From Pyrenula massariospora (taxonomy: Eukaryota > Ascomycota > Eurotiomycetes > Pyrenulales > Pyrenulaceae), in the NCBI GenBank assembly GCA_021030905.1, contig JAGFMI010000012.1, positions 1,207,633 to 1,271,632 of the forward strand: 64,000 nucleotides of DNA. The letters are read 5' to 3'. Numbering within the stretch: the stretch's first letter is position 1; every line of letters begins with the position of its first letter. Made by a program: the position numbers and the translations under genes. Under the pieces are notes generated by a model. That model was not told the DNA's origin. It made no database searches and worked only from the letters and a program-made list of their open reading frames with translations. Of the stretch, positions 22,688 to 34,254 are shown one piece after another.

Positions 22688-23339
22688 ATGCTCAAGGCCT
22701 AAAAATTTCGGAAAAGCAGGGAACCACGCTATCAGCATCAGTTACTCTAGGACATGTTAAAATTTGAAATTTAAGCCACAATGGACATAAGATCTAGAAA
22801 GAGATAAGATGCTATCGAAGAGGTAATGAGCGTAAAGTTTACAGAGCTTCGCGTCAAGGTGTTCGCAGGATCAACTACAGCCATGACTCAAAATAAGCAA
22901 TTCTCTAGCAGACAGCAAAATCCGGTCAACTGAGACTGCAAGCCTTTGGCACTATCTTATCGTCCGCAGTCTACTGTAGCTATGACGACGAAGGCCGCGG
23001 CTTCAAAAAGAAGGAAGCCAGGTTGCCGTGAGAAGATTGCAATTGAATGAATATTAATTGCTTATATTGAGACTTGACTGTAATTATCTTTTTACGCACC
23101 CATGTATAAAAGAACCGACTCCTTGCTGGTTCACGACAAAAGTCTTGAGAACTGCGTTGACTTTAAACATCGCCGATGAGATTGACATGTCGCCCCTTTT
23201 CCGCACTCTTTAAGTGAAACCAAAAACTGGAGAAGACAGCACATAAAACAAGCATCTCCCAAACAAAATACCCAACCCCTAGCCATCATAAACGCTGAAG
23301 ATGTCTTCAAAAAATCAAGCCATATGAACGAGCCAAAAA
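22688..23339. other. Convergent 3' region, nothing seen
   Basis: Between the 3' ends of the arsenite methyltransferase (+) and the 11-exon secreted protein gene (-). AT-rich, with no ORF of note. Confidence 0.5.
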
Positions 23340-26091
23340 TCACTGTCCGGGCCACCACGCGCAATCGACGTCCGGATAGCCTAAACTATGGCGTCAGCCA
23401 CCTATCATCCTTCAAGGCTGCCTCCGACGGCCACCTCGCCCACGCAACAGGGGGAAAGGGGGAATCTTACCGATATTCTGCTTGATATGATCGCTCGCCC
23501 CCTCCCCAAACTTCTTATTCTTATCATTATGCCCAACCGCTAAATCACACCGTCAACCAAACACCCCACTCACCAAATCCGGAATAGAAAAAAAGAAACT
23601 ACTCACCCTTCCCACACCCACAAACCGTCAGCGCCAAAAACCCGCTCTTCCAATCCACCTCCTCGACGGGAAAACTAATCAAATCATACACCTCGCACAC
23701 CCTCTGGTTGAACATGCCCGGCGCCTCCGGGTCGACTTTGAACCCAATCAGCCCCTTCATGTCGTCCGCGGTCAGCTTGCCGGACTGCATGTTCTTGAAG
23801 AGCGGGCTGTCTTCGAGCTTGTAGTCGAAGTCGCCTTTGAGGTAGGAGAGCACGGAGCCGCGGAGCACGGCGGGCCCGGAGAAGGTCCAGTCGGGGGGGA
23901 CCTTGTAGGTCGAGGTCCAGCCCTTTGGGCCGATTGTTACGCCGCCGCAGGGTCTGGGGTGGGGATGGTTAATGGGGAGGTGGTGGATTGAGAGGGAAGG
24001 GGGGGGGGGGGGGGCTTACTCGGGCTGCTTGTCGCTGCCGCAGCCTGCTTGGGCTTTGTAGATTCTAAGGCGGCCATGTTAGTTCTATGTGTTGGTAGGG
24101 AGGGCGTTACTGTACCTAGCCATGCCCGGATTGTCCTTGTCCCCAGCGTTGCATTCAATCTTCGCCTCATCCTTACCTTTCTTAAAATCCTTCTCACAAT
24201 CTTGCTGTTCGACATTGTGAGCAAACTCGCTTCAATCCTCCCCCACCAAAGCCAGACAAAAGCACAACATACCTTCGTAAACGGATCGTAAAAGCTCTTA
24301 TCCGCCTTTCTCACCTTCTGCCCATACCTCACAAAAATAACAAACGTATCGCTCTGAGTCCACGCCATATTGATCGCCTTCAGCGTCAAAAACTTGAGCG
24401 TCTGGTCCCAGATCGACGCCTGCGTCGCCGTGTCCGGGAAGAAGCCCGCCCAGAAGCCGTTACCCATGGCGTCCGTCCAGACCTTGGCGCTCTCCAGAGA
24501 CATCATGTTCAGGTAGCCTTTGACCAGGCCGTCTCGGGCGGGGATCGCGAATTTCTCCTTGATCCACTTGTCGACCGAATTTTGCCTGTCAGACAATTAG
24601 CGACATAAGCGGGAAAGGTGTGCAGAGGAGGTGGCGTACGCGTCGAGCTTGACCTCCATGGCTGAGCCTGCACCTGCGGCACCGATCGAGCCGGCTGTGC
24701 CGATGGCACCGCTGAGGGCGCCGACAAGACCGGAGACTTGCCCAAGCTGTGGAATGGATATGTTAATAAGCTGGATACCACCGCAAATATTGAGAATCGC
24801 CTACCCCGGGGATTGCACCGAGCAGTCCAGATATGAGCCCAACCATTGGCGCTGCCGAAGTCAGAATTGGTCATTTTTCAATCGAAATCAGGGCGTAGTT
24901 AGGTCAGTTTTACATACCAGCAGCACTAGTGATCTTAAACCATTCGACCTCCGAGTCTTTATCAAAAAACTCATCAATCACCCCAGAGACTGAAGTCAGC
25001 GGAGGGACCTCGGTGGTGACCTTGTAAGCTATGTTCCACATGTTTGACAGTCCGACATAGCCATTGTACGCCAGCGCCTTAATGGCATTCGTATCATCTT
25101 TGGGAAGCGTTCCACCAACGTCAGCGCACTGGATGTTGTCACAAGGATCCTGAATGGCGCAGATCGTGGGCAAAATGCTTGCATAGCTCGCCAGCGCAGA
25201 TCCTATGTCCGCGGTCGGTCGTTGCGTTTTGGTGGGGTTATCGAATTGGTCACGGTACGAAGTAAGAGAAGCCGCGGTCACAACGCTACCTACATAGTTA
25301 TTCACCTTATAGACATCAGATCAATATACTCTAAAACACAAAACAGCTAAGAGGTCACTTACCGACATGGACGTCCACAATGGAGAGGGTATGTTGTTTC
25401 CGCTACAAGCAGAAGCAATGTCTGTATTTGTGGTTGTGGGATTCTTTGGATCATTCCCACCAACACAAGGCACTTTGCCAACAGCTTTGAAGTTGAAGCG
25501 CTTGGTGTCATCTCGTTTACTTCGGTCGTCGGCTAAGTGGCGGCGTGGATAGCGGAACGACTGGTCTTCCCAGGCCGGCAAGTCTACGGATCGTTCTTTG
25601 CTTGGCTTTTGGCAGCTAGACAAATCTTCTTTCTTTCCAGCAGAAAATGTAACATCCATGGTAGCTATTCACGAAGCTCATTAGCAAATTGTGTCTTGTA
25701 TCCTCTAATTATGCATACCATCATTGGTTGAGGAAATTGGTCCAATCTTGAAGGATTTCTTGTCTTCTGCAGTCTTGATATTTGGCAAGCCGTCGGCAAT
25801 TTTCTTTTCTTCCCAGCCTGCTCCACAAAGAAGTGTATCTGCAGTATCCGTGCTGAACTCCCATTCCGCTCCCCCTTGGAAGAAGAATCCCGCTTCCAGA
25901 TGCAGGACATTACCGCCAGTTGGCTGACTTATGACTGTGGAAAAAGTGGCAGATCCTGTTGTGGCAACGCCATTTTTGGAACAGCTATCAGTGTTAATAG
26001 CGCCCATGGTAATAGGGCCATCGCCTGCAAAGACCCCTGTCGCACAAAGTAATATCAAAAAGAATGGCTGGCCCGCATGTCGGGAGAACAT
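23340..26091 (-). CDS. Secreted protein of unknown function with central glycine zipper, 11 exons (706 aa)
   Basis: Exons in coding order: 25719-26091, 25363-25664, 24918-25305, 24805-24851, 24640-24746, 24273-24585, 24116-24204, 24020-24064, 23607-23953, 23471-23539 and 23340-23380. All ten junctions keep phase with GT/AG sites, for 707 codons including stop. A signal peptide (residues of about 8-22, ending V-F-A-G) opens the protein. The first 350 residues form a Cys-containing domain with a charged Lys/Arg-rich loop. Exons 4-5 encode about 45 residues of Gly/Ala/Leu with repeated G-x-x-x-G spacing, a glycine zipper able to form membrane-inserting or tightly packed helices. The remainder has Trp and Cys pairs and ends C-A-W-W-P-G-Q. 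I do not recognise the family. Extracellular action is inferred from the signal peptide; membrane activity is speculative. Confidence 0.8.
23999..24014. repeat. Homopolymer run of 16 G in an intron
   Basis: On the coding (minus) strand this is a C16 run directly after the GTAAG donor of intron 8 of the 11-exon secreted protein gene. It lies within a spliced-out segment, so the reading frame is unaffected. Its length may be inexact in the assembly. Confidence 0.8.
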
Positions 26092-27587
26092 AGTAAGGAG
26101 GTCGACCGTGAAGATTGGTCAAAGGATAGATCTTCTGCACTAAAGTGAGGATAGACTTATGAAACACTCAGAAAAACAACGTAGAGGCCAAGAAAGCACT
26201 GGATAGAAAGAATGAAGCAGAGGGAAAGACATATACGGAAGAAAAGTAGATCAGGATGAAGAGATGGCGAGACAAATATGCACGGTATCGGCCAGCTTGG
26301 AACTGCCTGAGAGGGAATGCGATACAACTGTAGCGACGAACTTATCAACCTACCTAGGCAAGCCTGGGTTTACGCCTCATTAAACGGTCAGGAGCCAAGT
26401 TAATCGTCGCCATACTAGTAACACTCGAAAGACGATGCGCTATAATACTTAACAGCAACGATCTCGCGACAACTCTGTGGTCGAAGGATTAAGTTGGATG
26501 GTGTCCAGTGGCGAAGCGGAACATGATCATGACGCTCTCTAGGTCCATTGCGGATACGAGGTTGGACCACAATCGCGTCACGGCCATCGCCATACAAAAG
26601 TGCAATTCTTACTACCGATACCCATAAACGGGCATCCGGTCTTGATATTTGTGTAAGACAAGCCAACATATAATGGCGCAGTGCTTGATCTCTGCGGAAG
26701 AATGCCAAGCACTGTTCTTCTGCAGCCAAGAAAGGCACATTCTCATCTAATGCAGGCAGAAACCTTTTCACTGATAGGCACGACAGAACGTGGAATTGAT
26801 AAAGTTGGGTAAGGAGAGTAGCTCAGTCCTGCGAGGGTAAGCGTCTGTTGGCCGTCGTTTAGACCCACATCTCCATGATAGTCAAGCCTTTGCGGTCCTC
26901 TCGTCTCTGCAAACTCACTTTACATGGAGAAAAATTATCGTGACAAGAATCAAATGGAGCACTCCAGGGTGAGTTGAAGCCAAAAACATGATCTCAGACC
27001 CATCGAGCTCGATCGAAGTTAGCACGGAGAAGCAAATTTTAGCAAGAGCAGTCGAGGCTAGGTGCTAGAGATGGTGGTGCATCTAATGTACGCCGGGCGG
27101 GCGCCAGTGCTAACGATTACGACTTCTGACACCCGAGGCTCAGGTTCAGGCGCAACGTACCGAGCTTTTTGTGCCCCGGTGCCAAGTCTCTGCCAAGAAT
27201 TTCCTCCGGCGTGAGAGTGGCGCATTTCTCGCGACACGCTGACATTTTAAGGTTGGATGCCCCAGTTATCCAACAATGGTGGTGTTGGACATTTCAAGTC
27301 ATGGCCAGAGATTTCCATGCCCCTCATGTGAAAAATTCGAAAGCAAGATGTCATTGGGGACAGGACCAATTACTGCTGACCCTGTGCTTGGAACCCAACA
27401 CCAAAAAAATTGGCCTGGCAAAGAACGAAAATTCCTACACTGGTGTATTTCCTTTTCTGGACCCCTGAGATCTTTCTGTGAGTAATTGCTGTACATATGT
27501 AGCACTAATCAATGCTATTGCTATCACATCATTCCCTACTCATTGTCCTTCAATCTCTCTTATCTTTATGCTTTCTAAAGGGCAGCG
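26092..27587. other. Intergenic region with diverged repeat copy B
   Basis: It lies between the promoter of the 11-exon gene and the 3' end of the phytoene desaturase gene. A minus-strand ORF at 26415-26771 (118 codons) has no recognised family or start context. A repeat-like segment near 27070-27135 is listed separately. Confidence 0.5.
27070..27135. repeat. Diverged dispersed repeat, copy B
   Basis: It matches the segment at 1390-1470 in the same orientation, sharing TGGTGCAT, AATGTA, GGCGGGCGCCA and TAA..TTA blocks. It is roughly three-quarters identical by eye over about 50 bases. Differences are partly transitions. No boundaries or target-site duplication could be defined. Confidence 0.4.
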
Positions 27588-29422
27588 TCACCACCCCCTT
27601 GCCATTGCGGTAAAATATAACAGTATCCCAAAGACAATAAGCAAGGCCAACGTCGTACTCGAAACGGTAAGCGCTGACGCTAGCACTCGAGGGTCGAAAA
27701 TCCGGGGGGTTCCACTCCCTTCATTGCCCTTTCCAGCGATAAGCGCCTGTTTGCGCCATGGGATCTGCATCCCAAATGCGTCGATTATCTGCTCGCTAAC
27801 AATCCTTGCCCCAGATAGACATAGTGGTACGCCGGACCCGGGTTGGGTGTTGCATCCTACAAAATAGAGATTCTTGATCTTTTGGTGACGAGGTTTGGGG
27901 CGGAAGCAGATGAGGTTGAAAAGGTCGTGGCTGATTCCGAAGGTTGCCCCGCGATGGAGGTTATAATCTTGTTCCCAAGTCACCGGCGTGTTTACGGTCT
28001 CCGAGACAATGGCTTCTCGGAGCCATTGGATCGAATGGCCAGTGTTGATGGCAAGTCGCTTCAGGACGTTTTCGCGAGAAACGGAGATTAATTTGACATA
28101 TCTCTCGTTGCTACGAGCGGCTTCTTCGTCTTCGTCACATTCAGGTATCACGCTGATTGGCACGTGCACAATGACGGCGTCCTTGCCAGGCGGTGCGGCC
28201 GAAGCATCTGCACGTGAAGGAACGTGCAAGTAGAACACGTCATGTGCAAATGCATCGTTGCTCTCCATCTGCTTCATACTTTGACGAAGGTCGTCGCCCA
28301 TGAACATATTGTGTGTCGTGAGTTCAGGTATCTGGCGATCAAGGCTCCAGAAGAAGGAAAGCATTGAGCAACCCATACGGCTTTTCTTGAGCGATCTAGC
28401 TGCGGATGAAGGTGGAAGAAGGTGGTTGTATGCGTAGATCAGATCTGCATTCATGACCACGACGTCCGCTACCACTTTCTCACCATTATCGAGCGTAACT
28501 CCAGTCGCTTTTCCGTTTGCGGATACGTCGACACTTCGAACATCGGCTCCGAAGCGATACTTTACGCCGTTAGATTCCCCCATCCTCACGATCGAAGCGA
28601 CGAAACTTTGAAAGCCACCTTTGGGATAGTATAGTCCTTCTGTAAGCTCTAAGTACGGCAGCAATGAATAACTGCCGACAATCTTGAATGGTGAGACGCC
28701 GACATAAAGACTTTCAAAGGAAAAAACTTGGCGAAGTCGATCCGTTTTGAAATAACGCGAGACGCGCGAATATAAGCTCGTAAAGGGATGAAGACTTGGA
28801 GTTGCCGCAATGAATGAAGGCGAGAAGACTGACAGGTATGACATGAAGCTCTTGCGGAGGATATGAATGAGGCTTAACTCGTAAACTTTGCGCGCTTCAA
28901 GTAAAAAGCGTAGGTATCCCTCGAATCCTCTCCGACCTTCATATCGCTCTATCTCAGACTTCATGACTGTGCTGTCTGTGGACATTTTGAAGACATCGCC
29001 GTCTGGGAAATGGATAAGATAATTTGGATCACATTTTGTCAGGTCCACCCCTGCCGCTTCCAGTGATGTGCCGAGTTCGGTGAATATTTCGCGATATATG
29101 TCTAGAACTAGTAAAAGCGTTGGACCACGGTCAAAGCTCTGCAGTGTGGTTTAGCAGTTGCCGTGTGCTTCGACGGGAACACAGTCATACATATCCCTCC
29201 TTTCGGAGAGTTGAACAACGACCCCCAGGATATTCGTTCTTCTCGAGTACTGTCACTTGAAATCCAGCATAAGCAAGTCTCGCAGCAGCAGCAACTCCAC
29301 CAACGCCGGAACCTGTCGGATGAACGCGAGTAAGTAGATCGTATATTTGAGAGTCGTTAAGCTGCAGCCAACAAGAACTCACCGACAACGACAGCATGCT
29401 TCTTCAGCACTTTTTCCGACAT
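27588..29422 (-). CDS. carB: Phytoene desaturase (CrtI/AL-1/CarB type, 570 aa)
   Basis: An FAD enzyme that introduces up to four or five double bonds into phytoene, giving lycopene or 3,4-didehydrolycopene. It acts at the endoplasmic reticulum or a lipid membrane. Exons are 29383-29422, 29191-29312 and 27588-29138, phases 1 and 0. The N-terminal Rossmann motif V-V-V-G-G-S-G-V-G-G is assembled across intron 1. The G-Y/S-F-D-R-G-P-T-L-L-L block is assembled across the 52-nt intron 2. Near the C-terminus is the CrtI signature (Y-F-V-G-C-N-T-Q-P-G-S-G-V-P). A hydrophobic C-terminal helix (V-S-S-T-T-L-A-L-L-I-V-F) is usual in the fungal enzymes. The length agrees with fungal AL-1/CarB. It is divergent from a carotenoid cleavage dioxygenase, which supports a shared pathway. 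The phytoene synthase/cyclase gene is not in this window. Confidence 0.93.
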
Positions 29423-30204
29423 CGTAAGTGGTATGCGTGTCGGGGAAAACTTATGGTGTTAAGTGTCAAAGAGGCCATGGCAAGTTCGTATCCATCTGTG
29501 CAAGGCTCGAGTCATTGACATGACAGGGTATCGGCGACTTGGCGAAGGCTGATAAAGGGCTGGAGCAATCGGCCTATGGGCTGGACAAGAGGAAGCCGCG
29601 TCCGCCATTGTTAGATGAGCTAACGCAGTATGCTAGGACCCAAAGGTGGACAACCAGCTTTTCAGGTTCCTGAGACAGAGGAATGAAGCACCGTCGGGCG
29701 ATCCCCGACAGATACCCTACCTGATACACACGCCTATGAAGAGTGGTAAAATCTAGAGGCTAGTAATGCCTCCATTCTCTCTCGGGTTCCTTTCAGCCAA
29801 TCAGATGAGTGATCGCCTGCGTTTTAACGCCATCAAGTCCAGTTATTTTCTCGCATCTCAGATCGGACAACACGAGGTTCAAAGACCCCTGGTGCATCTG
29901 TCAAGTAGTCAATCCTTGGTCCCATGGCACTGGTTCAAGGATTCCTTAGTAACGATGAGACAACAAGCTAGTGTTACTAGCGCTTTTCAGCTTACTGAAA
30001 GGTACTGTACCTTGTAAATTACTAAATTCCGAGGCAAAGTCCAATGTTGGCCTGAACGCCCGCCCAAAGCCTGACCCACTCTGGTTTTCTTTGGGTAGTG
30101 GTAGGACAAAATTGATTGGCGCAGAGCACGATAAAGGAAAATAAACTGGCAATTGCAAACTCTTCATAGCCTAACACACACGCGGACTTGGAGATTTTTC
30201 ACCA
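29423..30204. promoter_or_regulatory. Bidirectional promoter between phytoene desaturase and carotenoid dioxygenase
   Basis: 782 bp separate the start codons of two divergent carotenoid genes. A full CCAAT consensus (CCAATCAG) lies at 29797-29804. GATC-containing boxes occur at 29811 (TGATCGC) and 29861 (AGATCGG), exactly 50 bp apart. In Neurospora and Fusarium such genes are light-induced through the White Collar complex, which binds GATC-like elements. The spacing and position fit, but GATC is short and the function is inference. Confidence 0.45.
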
Positions 30205-31999
30205 ATGTCATCCACGCCGAATTTTGAGGAATGGCCAAATGATAGCGGCGTAAGTACAGCGCGACACAAATGGGCACAAATCCAAGAGAGCGTTCAACTT
30301 ACATTGAGCCCAGTTCGATGCAAGTTTCGAATGCCGCAAGCCCATCGAGCTCGTTGTTCAGGGTAGAATTCCACAGTATTGTTCCGGGACATTGTATCGG
30401 ACAGGGCCAGGGAGGAGAACCGTCGAGACAAACAATGGCACTGTTTTCTCCATCAGTCACTGGTTTGATGGTTTCAACCAAGTGCATCGATTCCAACTGG
30501 ACTTTGATGCTGACAAGAAACGCATGAAAGTGCATTACAATTCTAGGCATTCAGTCGATGCATTGATTGAAAAAATTCGAGCAACTGGCCGAACGGATGG
30601 CTTCACCTTTGGTCAGAAGCGAGACCCATGTGACGGTCTGTTCAAGAAAGTCAAAACAATGTTCTCACCAATGCCAAGCGTGACGCAAATGGCTCCGAGC
30701 GAAACTAATATTGGCGTAAGCCTTTCAGTAAATATGCCAGGAGTGAGGGCAAGCGTTGGTCTCCGAAGTGATGCTAACAATGTCTTCAAATCTCTTGTGA
30801 CGAAAAACGACTCGAGCAATTACCAATTGCTCGATGCAGAGAGTCTCGAGCCACTAGGTTTGATGCCACACGCAGAACTTCATCCAGAGTTGAAAGGACC
30901 GCTCTGTTCGTCGCATCCGAGGACAGATCCTCTCACGGGAGACGTCTTCAATTTCAACATGGATTTTGGAGCATGGGCAACGTATCGAGTATTTTGCGTC
31001 TCTGCATCTTCGGGGTCAACAAAGATCCTTGCCACCATCACCGATGCTCCTCCAGTCTATATGCATTCATTCTTTTTAACAGAAAGATATGTCATCCTGT
31101 GCATGTGGGGCTCGAAGTTTGCATATCTGGGCCTCCAGAGTCTGTACACTCGCAACATTATCGATGCTCTCAGGCCCTTTGATCCGTCTGAGCCTTGCCG
31201 ATGGTATGTGATCGATCGAACAGATGATGCCCAAGGCATAATAGCGATCTATACATCTCCGCCATTTTTTGCTTTTCATACTATCAACGCATTTGAGCAG
31301 GAATCCGAGAACAGTCCTGGACAAATAGATGTGGTTGCGGATGTTGTGGGATATGATGATCAGAGTATCATGAGACGATTTTATTTCGAAAACCTGCTCT
31401 CGTCATCGAAAAATGCTCTGGAATTTGCGGCAGGAAAGGCAGAATCTACCCGTTCTTGGGTCGGGCGGTTCCTGCTCCCCAACGTTAGACCTTCGGCATC
31501 AAAGAACGGATTATTCAAGGAACAGTCCCCGAGAAATGCTATACAAGTGTGGAGGGCTGATCGAAACCAGAGCATCGAGCTTCCCACTATCAACCCAAGA
31601 TATGTGACACGCAAGCATCGGTTTGTGTACGGAGTCACGGACTATGGAAGAGCAACTCTCTCAGATGGTCTGGCCAAGTTTGACTGTGAGAACCAAAGAT
31701 CGATATTTTGGAGCGAAAAGGGTCAAAGCACAAGCGAGCCGATCTTCGTTCCGGATCCAGGCGCAAAAAGCGATGAAGAGGATAAGGGCACATTGCTAAC
31801 CGTTGTACTCGACGGCCACAAAGACAAAAGCTATCTGCTAGCCCTTGATGCAGCATCGATGCGTGAAATCGGACGTGCTGAGATCGACGGAGTGCTTGGA
31901 TTTGGGTTCCACGGGATCCATATCTCAAGCCAAGAGTCCGCACAATGCAATAAGATGGCCATCACTGGAGGCCCTGATGTAGCGAGAGTGGCATCATGA
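30205..31999 (+). CDS. Carotenoid cleavage dioxygenase (RPE65/CCD family, 576 aa)
   Basis: A non-heme Fe(II) oxygenase that cuts a carotenoid double bond to apocarotenoids. Exons are 30205-30249 and 30314-31999, phase 0. Exon 2 restores the family start R-I-P-Q-Y-C-S-G-T-L-Y-R-T-G-P-G and S-H-W-F-D-G-F. The four iron-binding histidines can be matched to S-S-H-P-R-T-D-P, M-H-S-F-F-L-T-E, F-H-T-I-N-A-F-E and F-G-F-H-G-I-H, the last near the C-terminus. The fungal relatives are torulene-cleaving CAO-2/CarT, retinal-forming CarX and the resveratrol-cleaving CAO-1. The subtype is not settled from motifs alone, but pairing with phytoene desaturase favours a carotenoid substrate. Torulene cleavage towards neurosporaxanthin is the most likely role. 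No signal peptide is seen. Confidence 0.88.
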
Positions 32000-33102
32000 T
32001 TATCATTGACGAAAGCGATCGCCAATGTTTTCGAAGCTTGGGTCCTAATATTACAGCACAGCAGCTGTCGACCCGAGTATGACCGGAAGCGAGTCCTAGC
32101 ACCCGGATATTAAAGAATTATCCAACAGCCACAATTTCTAAGATGGACATAGTTAAAGAGGTTGAACGTGTCGAAACCAGGACTTCGCCATGATACCGCA
32201 GGAGCCATTTTCACTTGTGTCCGGTTAGAGGATCTCAAGACCAAGAATGCCTATCGAATGATTCTCCCCTTTCTGATGTAGGAAGTCACTATTGGCTGCA
32301 AGAAGTTGTTCCTTTGCAGAGTCTTAGGTCGGCTTCAAGCGTGGGGAAATCAGCACTCGGAGCAACCTGGCGTTATGTCTGACTTGCCACAAATGAAACG
32401 AACTGTATTATGAAAATTTCCTGGCTTGTATGAAGTAATGCTGCGGTGTAACAGAGGGCACACGGGCGGTGTTGGGAACATAGAAATTCTTCGTCGAGTC
32501 AAGCACCCGAAGGCTCTTCCGAGTCTACCCGACATCGTGTTGACGAGGCTGGCGGTGCAGCCTGTCGACTTGGGAAAGTATACCGAAGCATCGAAAAGCC
32601 ACTCAATTCGCCCTCAAGCGAAAGGGCAATTGACGGGAGAGCTTTTCCCTACAAACGACAATGGACGTATCATGTAGTCTCAATTGGAAGTGTGTGACAA
32701 AGAGCGCATGAAGAGACGCTTGTATTCCTTGTCGAAGCAAGCGACCCCCGCTCAGATCATGCTGAATCATCGCAGATGGGCGCACGAAGATAGCCCGGGT
32801 TGGTGGACTCCGCAGAGCGCGTCTCGGCGTCCATCTTTAGATCAGGAGCTCATGCTGAAAAGGGCTTTTTGTCACACACCGATTTTGCGCCTCATTCCCG
32901 GGATGGCTTATGGTAAGATTTCCGAGGAGGGCAGGTAAATCTGCTCACAGGCTGAAGGTTAAGTTCACTGTCTCTCCCTTTGTTCGACCTCACTTTCACA
33001 CATACCCCAGCAACCCACCAATACCGACCCCAAACCTCTTGAGACATCTCTACACTCCTCCATTATCTGTTTCCTACTGTCATCCTCACAACATCATCAA
33101 AT
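32000..33102. other. Intergenic region upstream of alternative oxidase
   Basis: Holds the 3' flank of the dioxygenase and the promoter and leader of the alternative oxidase. The last 130 bp are C/T-rich, as common before fungal start codons. ORFs at 32426-32677 and 32684-32938 look non-coding. Confidence 0.5.
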
Positions 33103-34254
33103 ATGCTCTCAACCACAGCGCCTTCCATGAGAGCCTTACATTCTCAGGCATCAGCCGTCAGTATCTCACGGGTTGTTTCCAAGGCTTTTGTCTCGTCAGC
33201 ACCGCTGACAAACAATGGCCTAAGATGCACCTCCTACCTCCTCACACATCCCTCTAATACCCTCTCTACACGCCGAAATTTCTCAACAACGCCAAGATCC
33301 CTCATTGAATATTTTCCACCACCTCGAGACTCGCCATCCATCAAAGTCACCCCTCCAGCATGGCATCACCCGGTCTACAGCGAAAAAGAAATGAACGACA
33401 TCTTTGTTGCCCACCGCGAAGCAAAGACCTGGTCAGATTGGGTCGCGCTGGGAATGGTGCGAATGCTGCGGTGGGGCACCGACCTAGCAACAGGCTATAA
33501 GCATCCTAAGGTCGGCGATAAGGGCATGACAGATCCAAAGAGAGAATTCGTCATGACTGAGCGAAAGTGGATGGTTCGCTTCATCTTTCTCGAGACTGTA
33601 GCCGGAGTCCCGGGGATGGTTGGTGGAATGCTTCGCCACTTACGGAGTTTGAGGCGCATGAGACGGGATAATGGATGGTAAATCACCCAATCTATGCATT
33701 CAAGGTTCGCACTTCGTTAATGCATGATCGTCAGGATCGAAACCCTCCTCGAGGAAGCCTACAACGAGCGAATGCACCTCCTCACCTTCCTCAAAATGGC
33801 CGAACCAGGTTGGTTCATGAAAATCATGGTCCTCGGGGCGCAAGGCGTCTTCTTCAACGGCTTCTTCCTCTCATACCTAGTCTCTCCCCGCACGTGCCAT
33901 CGCTTCGTCGGTTACCTCGAAGAAGAAGCCGTCCTCACCTACTCCCACGCGATCAAAGATATCGAGGAGGGCCGCCTGCCGCTTTGGAAGAAGCTCGAGG
34001 CACCAGAGATTGCGATCCGGTATTGGAACATGCCCGAGGGACACCGCTCGATGAGAGATCTTTTGCTTTACATCCGAGCCGATGAGGCGAAGCATCGGGA
34101 AGTCAACCACACTTTGGGTAATCTGGAGCAGAAGATCGATCCCAATCCTTTCGTCTCAGAGTATGTCCATCCTGAGCAGCCACATCCTGGAAAGGGTATC
34201 GAGCATATCAAGCCCACGGGCTGGGAGAGGCAAGATTGCGTTGGAAGAGAGTGA
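33103..34254 (+). CDS. aox1: Mitochondrial alternative oxidase (364 aa)
   Basis: A di-iron ubiquinol oxidase on the matrix side of the inner membrane. It passes electrons from ubiquinol to oxygen without proton pumping. Exons are 33103-33677 and 33735-34254, phase 2, joining D-N-G-W to I-E-T-L-L. The first 70 residues are rich in Ser, Arg and Thr with R-R-N-F-S-T-T, a mitochondrial targeting peptide. The iron-binding carboxylates and histidines are in [30 protein letters not shown] and [11 protein letters not shown]. The expected membrane-associated hydrophobic helices lie between them. Length and order are standard. The gene is typically induced when the cytochrome pathway is blocked. Confidence 0.95.

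Noticed and set aside
26415-26771. Minus-strand ORF of 118 codons next to the 11-exon gene
   Set aside because: No domain, unusual composition and no start context; it was not joined to any neighbour.
26810-26875. tRNA-like string (GTAGCTCAGT followed by a T-arm-like segment)
   Set aside because: No acceptor stem or TTCGA loop could be paired, so a tRNA is not supported.
27588-31999. Complete carotenoid/neurosporaxanthin cluster
   Set aside because: Only the desaturase and one dioxygenase are present. No phytoene synthase/cyclase, aldehyde dehydrogenase or opsin was found in the window.
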